Source of the DNA: Agrypnia vestita
Taxonomy: Eukaryota; Arthropoda; Insecta; Trichoptera; Phryganeidae
Length of the DNA: 64,000 bases
Assembly (NCBI GenBank): GCA_016648135.1
Contig: JADDOH010003942.1
Location: forward strand, 1-64,000
Direction: 5' to 3'
The translations under genes were made by a program, and so were the position numbers. Numbering within the stretch: position 1 is the stretch's first letter; the number at the start of each line of letters is the position of its first letter. The notes beneath the pieces were generated by a model. It was not told the DNA's origin and did no database searches. It was given only the letters and a program-made list of their open reading frames with translations. Below are positions 47,388-57,899 of the stretch, piece by piece.

Positions 47388-47714
47388 TTGATCGCGCTGC
47401 AAGATATTCCTTCTCCTATCGGCGGTCATTTTGCGTTCCGATCCCGACACACAGGGCTGCTCCCGGAAGCGAGGAGAGATATAAGACAGAAGGGGAAGTA
47501 TACAAGTCGGGGTGATTTAGAAATGAAAATCTTCCGGAGGATGCGAAGAATGCTGCGGGGCTGTTCCGGGGTGGCCACTGCGCGTCCTAAAGCTGTTTTG
47601 GTCCGACGAACAGAATATATGACTTTAAAGGTACAATACTTTGAATTTTGTAATTTTTGTAATGCACTGGAATTTCCTAATCCACTATCATTTACTCAAT
47701 ATTTTCGCAGTTAA
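47388..47714 (+). CDS. Unrecognised ORF; possible exon
   Basis: A 108-codon frame lies in locally GC-rich sequence at about 47390-47640, after which composition drops to background. The G+C step coincides with AAG|GTACAA (47628-47636), a plausible splice donor at ...RRTEYMTLK. A weak acceptor-like GCTGCAAG ends at 47403. The predicted peptide is basic (GDLEMKIFRRMRRMLRGC) and matches no family I know. Composition and possible splice sites suggest an exon, but there is no conserved domain and no neighbouring exon was found. A transposon fragment is equally possible. Confidence 0.25.
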   Translation: MIALQDIPSPIGGHFAFRSRHTGLLPEARRDIRQKGKYTSRGDLEMKIFRRMRRMLRGCSGVATARPKAVLVRRTEYMTLKVQYFEFCNFCNALEFPNPLSFTQYFRS

Positions 47715-47867
47715 ATCCAAGTATTTTATAAATAATTGTTAATCTTAAATAACTGTACACTTAATAGGTATATAAGATCATTTCTTAATTTAAAAACACC
47801 CAAATATGAAACAAGCGCAGCTTGTTACTTTATAGGAATTATTCCTTTAAAGGAATTTAAATATTAA

Positions 47868-48040
47868 AAAAAAAATTAAATAGGGATGCGAACATGGAAT
47901 AATCAATATTATTACTATTTTCAAACTAAGCCAAACGGCTTGTGCTATGAGAATTGGACTAACTCGCTGTTCTGGAGTGAGGTTCGATCCCGCGACCTTT
48001 GGATCGCGAGGCGAGAGTCCTAACCACAAGACCAACAAGC
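47868..48040 (-). mobile_element. tRNA-derived SINE, copy 2
   Basis: On the minus strand it begins GCTTGTTGGTCTTGTGG and carries the B box GGGATCGAACC. The body (AGTTAGTCCAATTCTCATAG, CACAAGCC, AAAATAGTAATAATATTGAT) ends GCATCCCTATTTAA. The 66-codon minus ORF at 47847-48047 is only its translation. Confidence 0.8.
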
Positions 48041-48044
48041 TAGT

Positions 48045-48925
48045 CATTATTCACTGCCCGAAAATTTAAAAAAAATTCAAAACCTTACGTAATTTAAAAA
48101 TGAACTAAAAAGATTTATTAAAAAAATATATTGAAATTCCCATAACCTTCACTATAGATTTATTTATTTAATTTCTCAATATTCTTTACATCTTATTATG
48201 ACAATTTTAATATCCATGAAATGAAATGATGTGATTACTCCCCCCATAAGCATGAGCGTCAGCTCTTTTACGGAGAGTATAATGTTTTTATTTATGAATT
48301 TGATGATATTTATGAACGAAAATATTTATAATTTTTTTAATGAAATTATGTACTATGATATGACTATAATTAATAAAAATCATCAAAATATCAGCTCTGT
48401 TTAAATAACAATTTCTTAGCATGAGTGCACCAAAACCTGACCTTACTCATGCCTTCAATCCACATTTTGATTACAGCAATCGGAGAAGGTTTTGGTTATC
48501 AATAATAATTAGCACCCAAAAAAAAATGTGTGAGTGAACAGGATATAGTTGGAAAAGAAATTATAATATCCTTTCTGCTTACCCGCAAAGACGATAAAAC
48601 CTTGCGTAATCATAGGACTGTGAATCGATTTTAAGCTTGATCTATTATGAAACTGTACGTACTAGTCAGTAAAGGGAAAAACATTATGAGATTTTCATCC
48701 AATGATACACCGTCTTGTCAATGTACCTACATTATTCTCACTCTAATCTTCAAATTGAATTAAATACAATAAAAAAAATCACATTTAATAATGGGTACAG
48801 TACAGAATTAATCGATAAAAATTTTAAAAATAAATTAAATACAAAATATATCTAACCAATTTTATGCAATTCACATAATAATAATGATTATTGGCGAATA
48901 ATTTTCGAATCAAATTTCAAAACAT
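48045..48925. other. AT-rich DNA, no gene recognised
   Basis: No coding frame, RNA gene or terminal repeat recognised. Confidence 0.4.
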
Positions 48926-48929
48926 CTAC

Positions 48930-49297
48930 CGAAAAATATTAGACCTGCATTTTATACAAATAGGGAAGGGAAACTTCTCATAAATTCAAAGATAAAGAAA
49001 ATAATATTTAACAATTCAAATGTTTATAAACTTTCGTGTAAAGATTATACAGCGATTTATATTGGAAAAATCGGTCGAAATTTTAATGTAAAAGTAAAAG
49101 AGCATTTAAGAATTCAGAATAATCATGGTTTTTCTGAATTTTCAAATCACCTTTTAGAAAATTATCACCATTTTGATGAAAATTAAGGACTTTCTATTTT
49201 GAACATAAATAATTTTGGTATGAAATTGAATAATTCACAATCATTAGAAATTATTAAAGCATGTAAAAGTAAAAAAAAATATTATTTATAATCAATT
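48930..49297 (+). pseudogene. Penelope-like element, GIY-YIG endonuclease region
   Basis: The translated frame reads NIRPAFYTNREGKLLINS, then NSNVYKLSCKDYTAIYIGKI and GRNFNVKVKEHLR, then FSNHLLENYHHFDEN. This is the C-terminal GIY-YIG endonuclease of Penelope-like retroelements: VYKLSC and YIG mark the fold, and GRNF...KEHL is the conserved helix. The frame is interrupted by a TAA at 49184-49186 but continues for about 30 codons (LSILNINNFGMKLNNSQSLE). The Arg usually found before EHL is Val or Lys here. The reverse transcriptase part is missing. The 3' end with a hammerhead-like core follows. Confidence 0.8.
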
Positions 49298-49429
49298 AAA
49301 TTTAACAAATAGTAAATTTTATACATTTTTCCAATATTTTTTTGTAATCAAGAACTTCAGCAATAATCAAATCATTTAGAAGAACAAAATACATAATTTA
49401 TTTTGGTATTTTGATATTTATAAAATACC

Positions 49430-49467
49430 CTGATGATGGAAAGGTTTTTCCGAAACATGTAGGTGTA
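49430..49467 (+). ncRNA. Hammerhead-ribozyme-like core at a Penelope 3' end
   Basis: CTGATGA (49430-49436), one base, stem II GGAAA/TTTCC (49438-49442 with 49447-49451, loop GGTT), GAAA (49452-49455), then a tiny stem III formed by ACAT and GTGT (loop GTAG) followed by A, which would make the cleavage triplet GUA. Stem I is only weakly supported by AT-rich flanks. An (AATA)n tail starts about 5 bp downstream. Hammerheads of this minimal type are described in Penelope-like elements; activity of this copy is unproven. Confidence 0.6.
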
Positions 49468-49504
49468 ATTAATAAATAAATAAAACTCAGTGCAAGAATT
49501 TGGT

Positions 49505-49560
49505 TCCATCATCATTCTTGGCACTACAACCCTTGGTGGGTCATGGCCTCCTCAATAATT
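49505..49560 (-). mobile_element. LINE 3' tail family D, fragment
   Basis: The plus strand reads CATCATCATTCTTGGCACTA, then CAACCCTTGGTGGGTC, the complement of the (ATG)n-ended tails at 19.6 and 24.3 kb. Confidence 0.55.
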
Positions 49561-49564
49561 TAAG

Positions 49565-52260
49565 GAAAGTAACACGCAATTTGCACACTGAGTAGTACGG
49601 ATCCTAAATGATGATTATAATGGACGAATTTTTTATTGAAAAGAATTATCGAAAATGCACCCAAATCATTACAATAATTGTCCTATGTTTATAATTTATC
49701 TTCTGTCTTCGCAAACTACTGTATTGTAATTATATATACTGATAGAAATATTTCACGAATAACTTCCTAAAAAAAGTCTCTGGACGGGTGATGACTACGC
49801 AATGAATGAATATAAAATTAGGCTTTTTTTATTGGATAGATGTCTAAAATTATTCGCCAACCCTTTTGACATCCTGTCGAGAAGTCCAACACTTAGTTAT
49901 CCCTTTTTTTAATAACGACAAAAAGCATTTATGATTCTAAACATTCTACCTTACCTCGTTTGTAATAATGCAGAGCCTTCTCTGCAGGAATAATTAAAAA
50001 TAATTAAATAATCTTATAATTAATAGAGAGTAACTAAAATTTGGGGGTTACTAATGAGTACCGAATGTAAAGCTCGAGTCAAAAAGATTATTTCAGGTAA
50101 TAGGGTAGCATAATATATAGGAGACGGGGTAAGAACCTTATATTTGGGGATGCCTGCGTGCTCAAAATAGAATTAATTACTTAGAAATGTCACGACATTC
50201 GACACGACTCCAGTATTATCCGAAAAAAGGCTCGGGGAATTTAATATTTCCATTAAAAGAAATGCGATTTCTCATCAGGAAAATTAAAGTGACGAAAATG
50301 GTGAATTCTTTTCAAAATTCCCCAAGGAAAAGGGTAAGCTCTTCCATACATGGCAATACCATTAACTGTACACGTATTATTAAAAATGGTTTGAGGTGTA
50401 ATTAACGATGTGAAATATGGAAACTCTTTACATTTAATAATGATCTGGAAATTAAAATCTGATATGTTTGAAAGAAGCCAGGAAACTCAATATATTCTCA
50501 TCATCAGTATAATAATGGTTATAAAAAACAGAAATTTTTTGATTTTACGGTATAATGAGTGAAAAAAAAATATATATATTTATATGATTGTTATGATTTA
50601 ATAATTTTTCACATTAATTATAAAGAGAAAACCTTTTTTCCAGCCTAACCACGTTTGACGATTTCAAAAATATTATCTTCAATTTTCTCAACATTATAAA
50701 TTTCATTAAAATTCATCCCAATCAGAACCGTATTTTTATTTAATTACCACGCATCGGCATTTTTTATCTAAAAAATATACACGTATTTGTAACGACTTTT
50801 TAAAGAAAATTACAATTATATTTTTTTAACAAATATGCTTTACTCTTTTAATTTAGAAATCTGATTTTGAATACCTGTAAGCTTTTATTCTTATTTGATA
50901 AATTGATATGCATTAAAACTACTGCTTACTAACGTCGAGAAATGCTTAAACATGAATGAATGCTTAAAAATAAATTTTGAAAAATTTTACATAAATGAAT
51001 TTTTCATAGAAGTCAGAAGCCTTAAATTAGATTTCAAAGGGTTAATTTATGACCCAACAAATAAAATTTAGTACGATATTTAGTACTAAAAGTTCATATA
51101 TCACTATACAAAGCCCACTTAGGCTTCATAATCTTTCATAAACATTGCATGAGCAGTTCCTTAAAGCCCCTAAAAGTTTAAAACATAAACTATTTCTTGT
51201 TTTCCTATAAATAATTACATGCATCTGTCATAAAATATACACTTTTCTTAAAATTTTTGTATTTTAATAAACTTCTGTAATTTATTGTTTAACAAAATCA
51301 TAACTTGTAAAAAATTATTACACTACAAAAGATTTTTTCCATGTGTTTTCAAATATCTCCAACCATTTGTGATATCATAGTGATGACATTAAGATTGCTA
51401 TCATATAATAATATCTTAAATTTCGTCAAAATTAACGTATTTACCTATATTAAATTGCATCAGAAAGATTGCAAACATTGTACTGATAGAAATATTAACA
51501 TTTGACAAACGATATTCGAATTGAAAGGTCTTCGTCTTCAGTATAATTATGAGTATTGGAATAACTATTCTTAAAAAAAAAACACTTCAATAAAGAATTA
51601 CATTATTTTGCAACATTAATAAATACATTTTTTCACATCATTATTTTAAATGTGTCGAAGAACCGACAGAACTAAATACAGGCGCTTGTAAATATTATAT
51701 GTTTGCTAAGAATTGTGGGCCAATATGTCATCTGAATTACATAATATAATAATAATAAAAAACAATAAAGAGGAATGCCAAAACAGATATTTATGGACAT
51801 CATTAACGACAAAATCAAATATGCCCTACCAGAAACAATCCATTGTAATGGAAAAAGATATTACAGGAGAAATCTCAACCAAGAGAGAGAAGGGTAGTAA
51901 GTATACTTGTTTCATGTTAAAAGAGATCTCATCGATGAAGCTCCAATAACGAATGAAAAATATAGGAAAATAAATGTCTAATAAATTGTCAAGTTTTCAA
52001 GACTGTTCGGAATCTTTTGTGCAGAAATCCTTAGCAGGGACGATCATTAGGGCTAGTGACAGGTGAAATGGGTCCCAAAACGTCGACCTAAGAAATCAGA
52101 AACACGCATAATATAACAAATATTTTTTTCCCAGATAGTAAATCTGTTTATTAATCCGTGATTCAATTTGGGTTTCCTGTGACCAGGACAATAAAAAAAA
52201 TCTGTGTTTAATCTACTTAGGTAGGTTCATAAATAATAATAGTTTCGTTCAGGAAAGTAT
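49565..52260. other. AT-rich DNA, no gene recognised
   Basis: ORFs at 50187-50405 and 51713-51949 (72 and 78 codons) are AT-biased and carry no motif. No terminal repeats were recognised. Confidence 0.4.
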
Positions 52261-52451
52261 ATATTAGGTCCTTACATATGAAATTGACGTTTTACCGTAC
52301 TGGCAAATTTGATCTCAAATATCTTCTCTTTGGTTAGGAATTCCAAATCCAAATTTTTACAGCTATTTACTCATGTATTTGTGTTTTGAAAATTATAATT
52401 CATTTGTTTTTTCCTCAATTGTTTTTTTCTTTGCGAGACTCAGTTTACAAA

Positions 52452-52733
52452 ATGAAAAACTTGAAATATCGCGTTATTTACGAGTACGAGTTCCACCGTG
52501 GCACCAGTGCTACAGAAACGGCTCGAAGGATTAATGATGTGTATGGCGACGGTGCCGCAAAAGAAAACACAGTGCGTTTTTGGTTCCAACGTTTTCGTTC
52601 TGGAAATTTCGACCTGCAGAACAAGCCCCGTGGACGGCCGGAGACCAAAGTTGATATTGAAGAATTGAAGGCTATTGTGGAAGCGGAATCCATCGCAAAC
52701 CACATCCGAGTTAGCTACAGGCTGCGGTGTTAG
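52452..52733 (+). pseudogene. Mariner transposase, N-terminal part
   Basis: Starting at the ATG at 52452 (MKNLKYRVIYEYEFHRGTSA), this is the paired helix-turn-helix DNA-binding half: TETARRINDVYGDGAAKENT, then VRFWFQRFRSGNFDLQNKPR and GRPETKVD, the linker. The frame ends at a TAG at 52731. Without a frameshift the protein would continue as CGVSDKTVL and, after another shift, LKQIGKVKKLE. The ORF can be extended upstream to 52386, but homology begins at 52452. The expected block with the first catalytic Asp (about 60 or more residues) is deleted between here and 52848. Confidence 0.9.
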
Positions 52734-52847
52734 TGATAAAACTGTTTTAATCCCTTGAAGCAAATTGGTAAGGTGAAAAAGCTTGAAATTCGTGGGAAAG
52801 GAACGGGAGTGAAGCAAATAAACAAACGAGAGTTACTGTGAGCGTTT

Positions 52848-53297
52848 GTGTGGACTATTCCTGGTGTCGTTCACTACAGCTTTCTTAAATCTGGCCAGAC
52901 GATTACGGCAGATGTCTATTGTCAGCAACTGCAAACCATGATGGAAAAGCTAGCTGCTAAACAACCGAGGCTGGTTAATCGCTCTAGGCCACTGCTGCTT
53001 CATGATAACGCTAGACCACACACTGCACAACAGACGGCTACCAAATTAGAGGAGCTTCAATTGGAATGTCTAAGACATCCACCGTACTCTCCGGACCTTG
53101 CCCCAACAGATTACCATTTTTTTCGAAATTTGGATAACTTCTTGCAAAGGAAAAAATTCAACTCCGATGGGGCAGTCCAAACCGCCTTCAAAGATTTTAT
53201 TGATTCCCTTCCGAATGGTTTTTTTAGTAAAGGGATCGATGAACTACCTATGAGATGGCAAAAGTGCATAGATAGCAATGGTACATACTTTGATTAA
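52848..53297 (+). pseudogene. Mariner transposase, C-terminal catalytic part
   Basis: The frame resumes after an in-frame stop with VWTIPGVVHYSFLKSGQTIT, then YCQQLQTMMEKL. It carries the second catalytic Asp in LLLHDNARPHTAQQ and the third in HPPYSPDLAPTDYHFF. The spacing between them fits the DD34D mariner signature. It ends IDELPMRWQKCIDSNGTYFD, a normal mariner C-terminus, about 78 bp before the 3' TIR. With the first Asp missing, no catalysis is possible. Confidence 0.9.
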
Positions 53298-53379
53298 ATA
53301 AATATATTATAATAAAAAAAAATCGACTTTATGTTCCTCCCATACTAAACGTCAATTTCATATGTAAGGACCTAATATT

Positions 53380-54255
53380 TAGTTGGAAACACAGATCATG
53401 GATTTGATATTACAATAATATTATTTCAACCCGGCAAATCGAAATGGGGAAAAGTTTTTTGTAAATAAAATTATGGACTTAGTTCTACGATGGTCAAACA
53501 TACACACCTAATAATAACACTACTTTTGGTTGTTTAATATATAGGTTAATAAAATTTTGGTTATATTATATTGTAAAAATTTGTTATACTAATGCAGTCG
53601 CTCTACAAAATTTGGTAAGGTAATAGAATTGTATTACGCAAGGTCGTTCAGTAATCAAACACGTTTGATCCACAGCTTATTAAGTAATAAAATGTTTAGT
53701 GTATTAAATATTAAGTATTTAAGTTGCTTAAAAATAATGATTGACAAAAAATAAAAGTTGACAAAAAGAAATAATGTGACCAAAAAAAAATTAAATTTTT
53801 ATAATAATTAAATATAAATTTACAAATAGACTTGAAATATGAAATATCTTAAGAAATGTTCTCAAGTTTACGCGGCCTTCTGTAAATAGAATTTCAGAAT
53901 CTTCTGACGATAGTTTTCTTGACTATTCTGTTATGCTGTGGCCGGCATTCCCACTGTGGGGTCCATCGGCCCTCTCACGCCAGCCTTGATATGGGACTAT
54001 GACATGGGATTCAAACGTCAGCCAGAGTATTCGGAGACCACAAAACTACATAGAAGCTAAAATCGTACTTGCAATATTTTAAAATCCTATTGATATGAGA
54101 TGAAAAACGTGCTTGACACTTGATTATGGTTTTGTTACATGTTCATTAAGAAATAGAAAAAATATTACATTACACAGTAATGATAACTAACGCTGTTGTT
54201 TTAAACGAGATTTTAAGTTACTTAATAATAATACATAATAATGCTTTTGTTACAC
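53380..54255. other. AT-rich DNA with a GC-richer piece
   Basis: The piece at 53935-54050 (GTGGCCGGCATTCCCACTGT, CCATCGGCCCTCTCACGCCA) contains a tRNA-B-box-like complement (GTTTGAATCCC) on the minus strand but no convincing A box. No gene seen. The block at 54147-54210 recurs at 55646-55715. Confidence 0.35.
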
Positions 54256-54264
54256 GTTCATTAA

Positions 54265-54955
54265 GGGGTTACGTGTAGTCAGGATTTTTAAAAAAATCGA
54301 TAATTTTTTTGCATTTTCTTAAAGTAAAATGTTTCAAAAATATTCTTTCAAAATATCAACTCGATCCGCTAATTAGTTTTAAAGATATCCAACGATAACT
54401 GCAGGGCCCTCTACTGCCGTCCGTACTGACACGCGGAGAGGGCCCGCCTGACTGACCGCGCGGCTGCTACGGGACGGGGTTTTTACCTGAGTAATTCTAA
54501 GAATAATATAAGAAATTTATTTTATAGTTCTACTTTTAGACCTAGATACCAAATCAAATTTCAGTTAGTCCCATTAGGCTAGCTGAAATTTGATTTATTG
54601 TCAGTATTTCAGTTGCAGTGAAACCAAGCAGTCGATAGATAGTTGTGAGTGTATTATAATCATTTTCAAAATTTTATAATGGGATGTCATGAAGGTAAGC
54701 AAGGAATATTAATGACTGCCAGTGCAATAAGATTAAATTATGGGCCTAATGCACACTGGTGTACTGAAAAAGTCGATACAGAGCACATAAAGATTGTTGA
54801 CCAACGTGCAAATGTGGTCACTCGAGAAGGCAGAATGAGACGTAGACAAAAACAAATCGACATCTTGGAGCCTTACGCGTGTAAGTAGTTGTTTTTTTGG
54901 AGGCAGAAAATCTATTATATGGACCAGAAATTGATAACTCTACGTAATTAATTTG
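54265..54955 (+). pseudogene. Possible Mutator-like (MULE) transposon remnant
   Basis: A terminus-like GGGGTTACGTGTAGTCAGGA starts at 54265. After a GC-rich 5' region comes a frame (from about 54679) reading GCHEGKQGILMTASAIRLNY, then GPNAHWCTEKVDTEHIK and REGRMRRRQKQIDILE. After one frameshift past the stop at 54888 it continues EAENLLYGPEIDNS and a stop at about 54953. This resembles the C-terminal part of insect Mutator-type transposon proteins (GCHEGKQ...RRRQ...YGPGIDD), recalled from memory and not checked. The catalytic region is absent and no matching 3' TIR was found. Confidence 0.4.
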
Positions 54956-54999
54956 ATAAATTGTATTTGTATTAATTATTTATGTATAAAACTTTAAAT

Positions 55000-55800
55000 G
55001 CGTTTTTCTCAAAACAACTTTTTCAAAAACGGTGACCACGATATTTCAAAAACTACTTGACAGATTTAAATGAAATTTATACATCATATTCTAGGCACTA
55101 AAAACGTGTGCTAAATCGAAGGATTTTTTTTATTTAAACTTTTTTTTATATAGAATAAATTAGTGATTTTTTTCCTCATAATTCATAATTAATCTTTCAA
55201 AGACCCCCATTTTGCTAAATTTGAAAAGAAAAAAATCCACGATTAAGCACAACATAAACTATTAAACGTGAGGCACTATTTGCAAGACAGAGGTCAAGAA
55301 ATGAGTAATAAGTAGTAATAACAATTATATTTGAAATTACTTGAAATATAGTGTAAAACTTTGGTATTATATATTTAACAAAAACATTACAATTTTTTTT
55401 AGCGAAGTTTAAAATAAATTAAATATTAATAAATATTATCATTAAGTTCTACGGGTTAAGTATTTTTATGTGTTACAGCTGTTTCGGCTTGTAAGACCAT
55501 TATCAAACAGTGGATATACCACGTACAAACTGTTTTAAATTTCGCTAAAAATAAATATGGAGTTCTACAAATTAAACACAAAAACCACAAATAAAAAACA
55601 TTACAAAACCTTTCAAAAGAAAATCTTGAAAAAATCTTGACCCCTTAAGAAATAGAAGAAAAAAACATTACATTAAACAGTAGTGATAAATAACGCTGTT
55701 GTACGAGGTTTAATGTTTGAGCCCACTGTGTATGTACATATACTCGTATATGTTCAGACAAGTTCTGTATAGTCATAAATACCATAAATTTTTTAATTTT
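55000..55800. other. AT-rich DNA, no gene recognised
   Basis: CTCAAAACAACTTTTTCAAA and ATTTCAAAAACTACTTGACA at about 55010-55065 may still belong to the element at 54.3 kb. The direct-repeat block at 55646-55715 matches 54147-54210. Confidence 0.35.
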
Positions 55801-55802
55801 TA

Positions 55803-55993
55803 CTATTTTTTTTTTTTTTTTTTAAAGAGAGATGTGAACACGGAATACGTGTCACATCAATATTCTTACTATTTTCAAACTAAGCTAAGCGCTTGTACTA
55901 TGAAAATAGGACTAACTTGCTAGTCTGGAGTGAGGATCGAACCCGCAACCTTTGGATCACGAGGCCAGTGTCCTAACCACAAGACCAACAAGC
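55803..55993 (-). mobile_element. tRNA-derived SINE, copy 3, with poly-A tail
   Basis: On the minus strand it begins GCTTGTTGGTCTTGTGG, carries the B box GGTTCGATCCT, then a body AGTTAGTCCTATTTTCATAG, ACAAGCGC, TTTGAAAATAGTAAGAATAT, ending TCACATCTCTCTTTAAA and an A tract (the T run at about 55806-55824 on the plus strand). The A tail shows spread by reverse transcription. Confidence 0.85.
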
Positions 55994-55999
55994 TACTCA

Positions 56000-57035
56000 G
56001 TACGTCATTTAAAGTACGATTCACATACATCTTTACAGTGTAATTAAATTTACTTATTTTTTAATAAATTATTTACATACTTATAATTTGAATATGATAG
56101 GTAAACTAATTACTAATAATATTCCAGAAATGCACTGGAAATTCTATAATTTTGTATCTGGGGTGTGGATCAGATAAGCTGCATAAATTATTTAATTACC
56201 GATGTATACATATTTGATAAAAATACCCTTCAATAAAATTAAATATTAGCTACATTTTTTAAGGTGCTCTTTATCTGTGTGTTAATACTTAGAAATTCTC
56301 GGGATCTTAATTTCATGAAATAATTTCAATTCCCTAGTGACATTTTTGCTTAATTAATTGGAGATACCGCTCGGTAATTGTTTTTCTCTAATGAATTTGT
56401 CCAATTAACAAAATTTGAACGCTGGGAAAAAGGATTTTAATATTTTTTAATGAAACCCTCACATTCAGCTATTGTAATTTTACGTTTATCGTTGAAATTA
56501 AACAAAATTTATCAATATTTTTTTTTTAAATTGGCAAACTTAATATACATTACTTTATTACTTTCATACATTTTACTTTCGATCGGTATTTAATCTACTA
56601 TATCAGTACCCACATCAGCCCCGTGAAATCCTGCAAAGGGAAGCAAAACGTCGGCAATACCCCAGTAAACTATTCGAAGAAGATCGATAAAATTATATAC
56701 GTTAAGTTGATTTGTTATTTTCAAGTTAATTTTAGAGTAAAGATTAGCTTCTGGATACAAATCAATCCTAGCTGATGAATCTAAATAAAAAACGCTAAAT
56801 TTTAATTATGAATGATAAAAAGCGAATAAACAATACAATTTATTTTTTAGATACACGCCTTAATATTTAAATATTTTTTTATTATTATTTATATTTTTTA
56901 TTTATTTGAATTCAAGCTTACAATGCATGAAAATGTTTTACAATGAAAAAGTTTGAAACATTTGAAAAATATCTGCTCCATATATACATCTATTAATCGC
57001 TTACAATAAATAATATCTTTAAAATTACTTACTTA
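56000..57035. other. AT-rich DNA, no gene recognised
   Basis: No coding frame or terminal repeat recognised. Confidence 0.4.
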
Positions 57036-57049
57036 GAGGTGATGTATTT

Positions 57050-57140
57050 AGTGTGTATATGTGTATGTGCATGTGTGTGTTTGTGTATGTATGTTTGTGT
57101 TTGTGCGTGTGTGTGTTACGTGTGTGTTACGTGTGCGTTG
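57050..57140 (+). repeat. (TG)n-rich microsatellite
   Basis: TG/TATG repeats with GTTACGTGTGTGTTACGTGT at the end. The 62-codon ORF here (Met/Cys/Val-rich) is the translation of the repeat. Confidence 0.85.
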
Positions 57141-57322
57141 TACGTTGGTTCCAAAACTATGGATTAATTATTTTAATTTTTTGCTTAAGAATATACTTTA
57201 GGTCTGAGAAGTTTATGTCAAGGGAGTTCTCGTATTGCTAGAATAGGTTTATGATTCTACTGATAACTGAGTTTTTTATTTTTTGGGTCGGAAAAGAGTT
57301 GTATGTCGTGAACGACGAGTTA

Positions 57323-57467
57323 GGCCCGGTTGTTTCAAGTTCGATCAAAGTAAGCGGTCGAGCAAAGCATAGATTTTTACGAAAACGGATCGTCTGATTG
57401 GTGGAGAACGTAAAAATCTATGCTTTTAAAGAACGCTTACTTTAATCCAACTTGAAACAACCGGCCC
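57323..57467. mobile_element. 145-bp MITE with TTA target duplication
   Basis: The left GGCCCGGTTGTTTCAAGTTC, then AAAGTAAGCGGT and AAGCATAGATTTTTACG, is complemented at the right (CGTAAAAATCTATGCTTTTA ... AACTTGAAACAACCGGCCC). TTA flanks both ends (57320-57322, 57468-57470). A three-base TTA duplication with GGSCC-type ends fits PIF/Harbinger MITEs. Confidence 0.8.
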
Positions 57468-57539
57468 TTAGTAGATTAAAATCAATACATGATAATAAAT
57501 CAAAACAATCCACATTATTATTTAATATATTATATTAAA

Positions 57540-57785
57540 TTAAGAAATTTGATATTTGCGTCTAGAAGCTAGAGACGGTAGAGAAGGTGCAACAATATTA
57601 TGAAAGGTCAATCGCTTTAAAAATTTACACTGAATACGTTCAATGTTATTTATATTATGTACTTGATTTTGTGGGTTCCAAATAACGGAGCCAAACTTCA
57701 GTGTACTTCTGATTAATGAACAAAATAAAATTTCAAAAGTTTTTGTGTTTTTAAAATTTTTACGTATTCTAAATACATATCCCAA
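57540..57785 (-). pseudogene. LINE reverse transcriptase, C-terminal fragment
   Basis: An 81-codon minus frame reads MGYVFRIRKNFKNTKTFEIL, then SLIRSTLKFGSVIWNP, then INNIERIQCKFLKRLTF and PSLASRRKYQIS. This is the thumb/C-terminal region of Jockey- or I-type reverse transcriptases (LVRS.LEYGSVVW.P, IE.IQ.KFL..L, L..RR). It is open for its full length but isolated: no palm motif and no endonuclease are adjacent. It is 5'-truncated and probably 3'-truncated. Confidence 0.75.
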
Positions 57786-57899
57786 TTTTTTAACTGGCTA
57801 CATTTTTTTTAAAATAAAATATCATTATTAATTTGAGAAAACTAATAAATTCTGTATAAACCACACCGATTTGTAAAATGCGATAACAGTAACAATAAA

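Larger units (their letters stand above)
52264..53375 (+). mobile_element. Mariner element, deleted, perfect TIRs
   Basis: 1112 bp with TTAGGTCCTTACATATGAAA, then TTGACGTTT, at both ends: 29 bp identical in inverted orientation. TA duplications lie at 52262-52263 and 53376-53377. TIRs and TSD are those of a mariner insertion. The transposase inside is broken and lacks the first catalytic Asp, so the copy could move only with an enzyme supplied elsewhere. Exact TIRs suggest a relatively recent insertion compared with the other mariners in the window. Confidence 0.95.

Noticed and set aside
53935..54050. tRNA-derived element on the minus strand
   Set aside because: A B-box-like GTTTGAATCCC is present but the A box and folding are not convincing.
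57053..57241. Cys/Met/Val-rich peptide ORF
   Set aside because: It is a translation of a TG-rich microsatellite.
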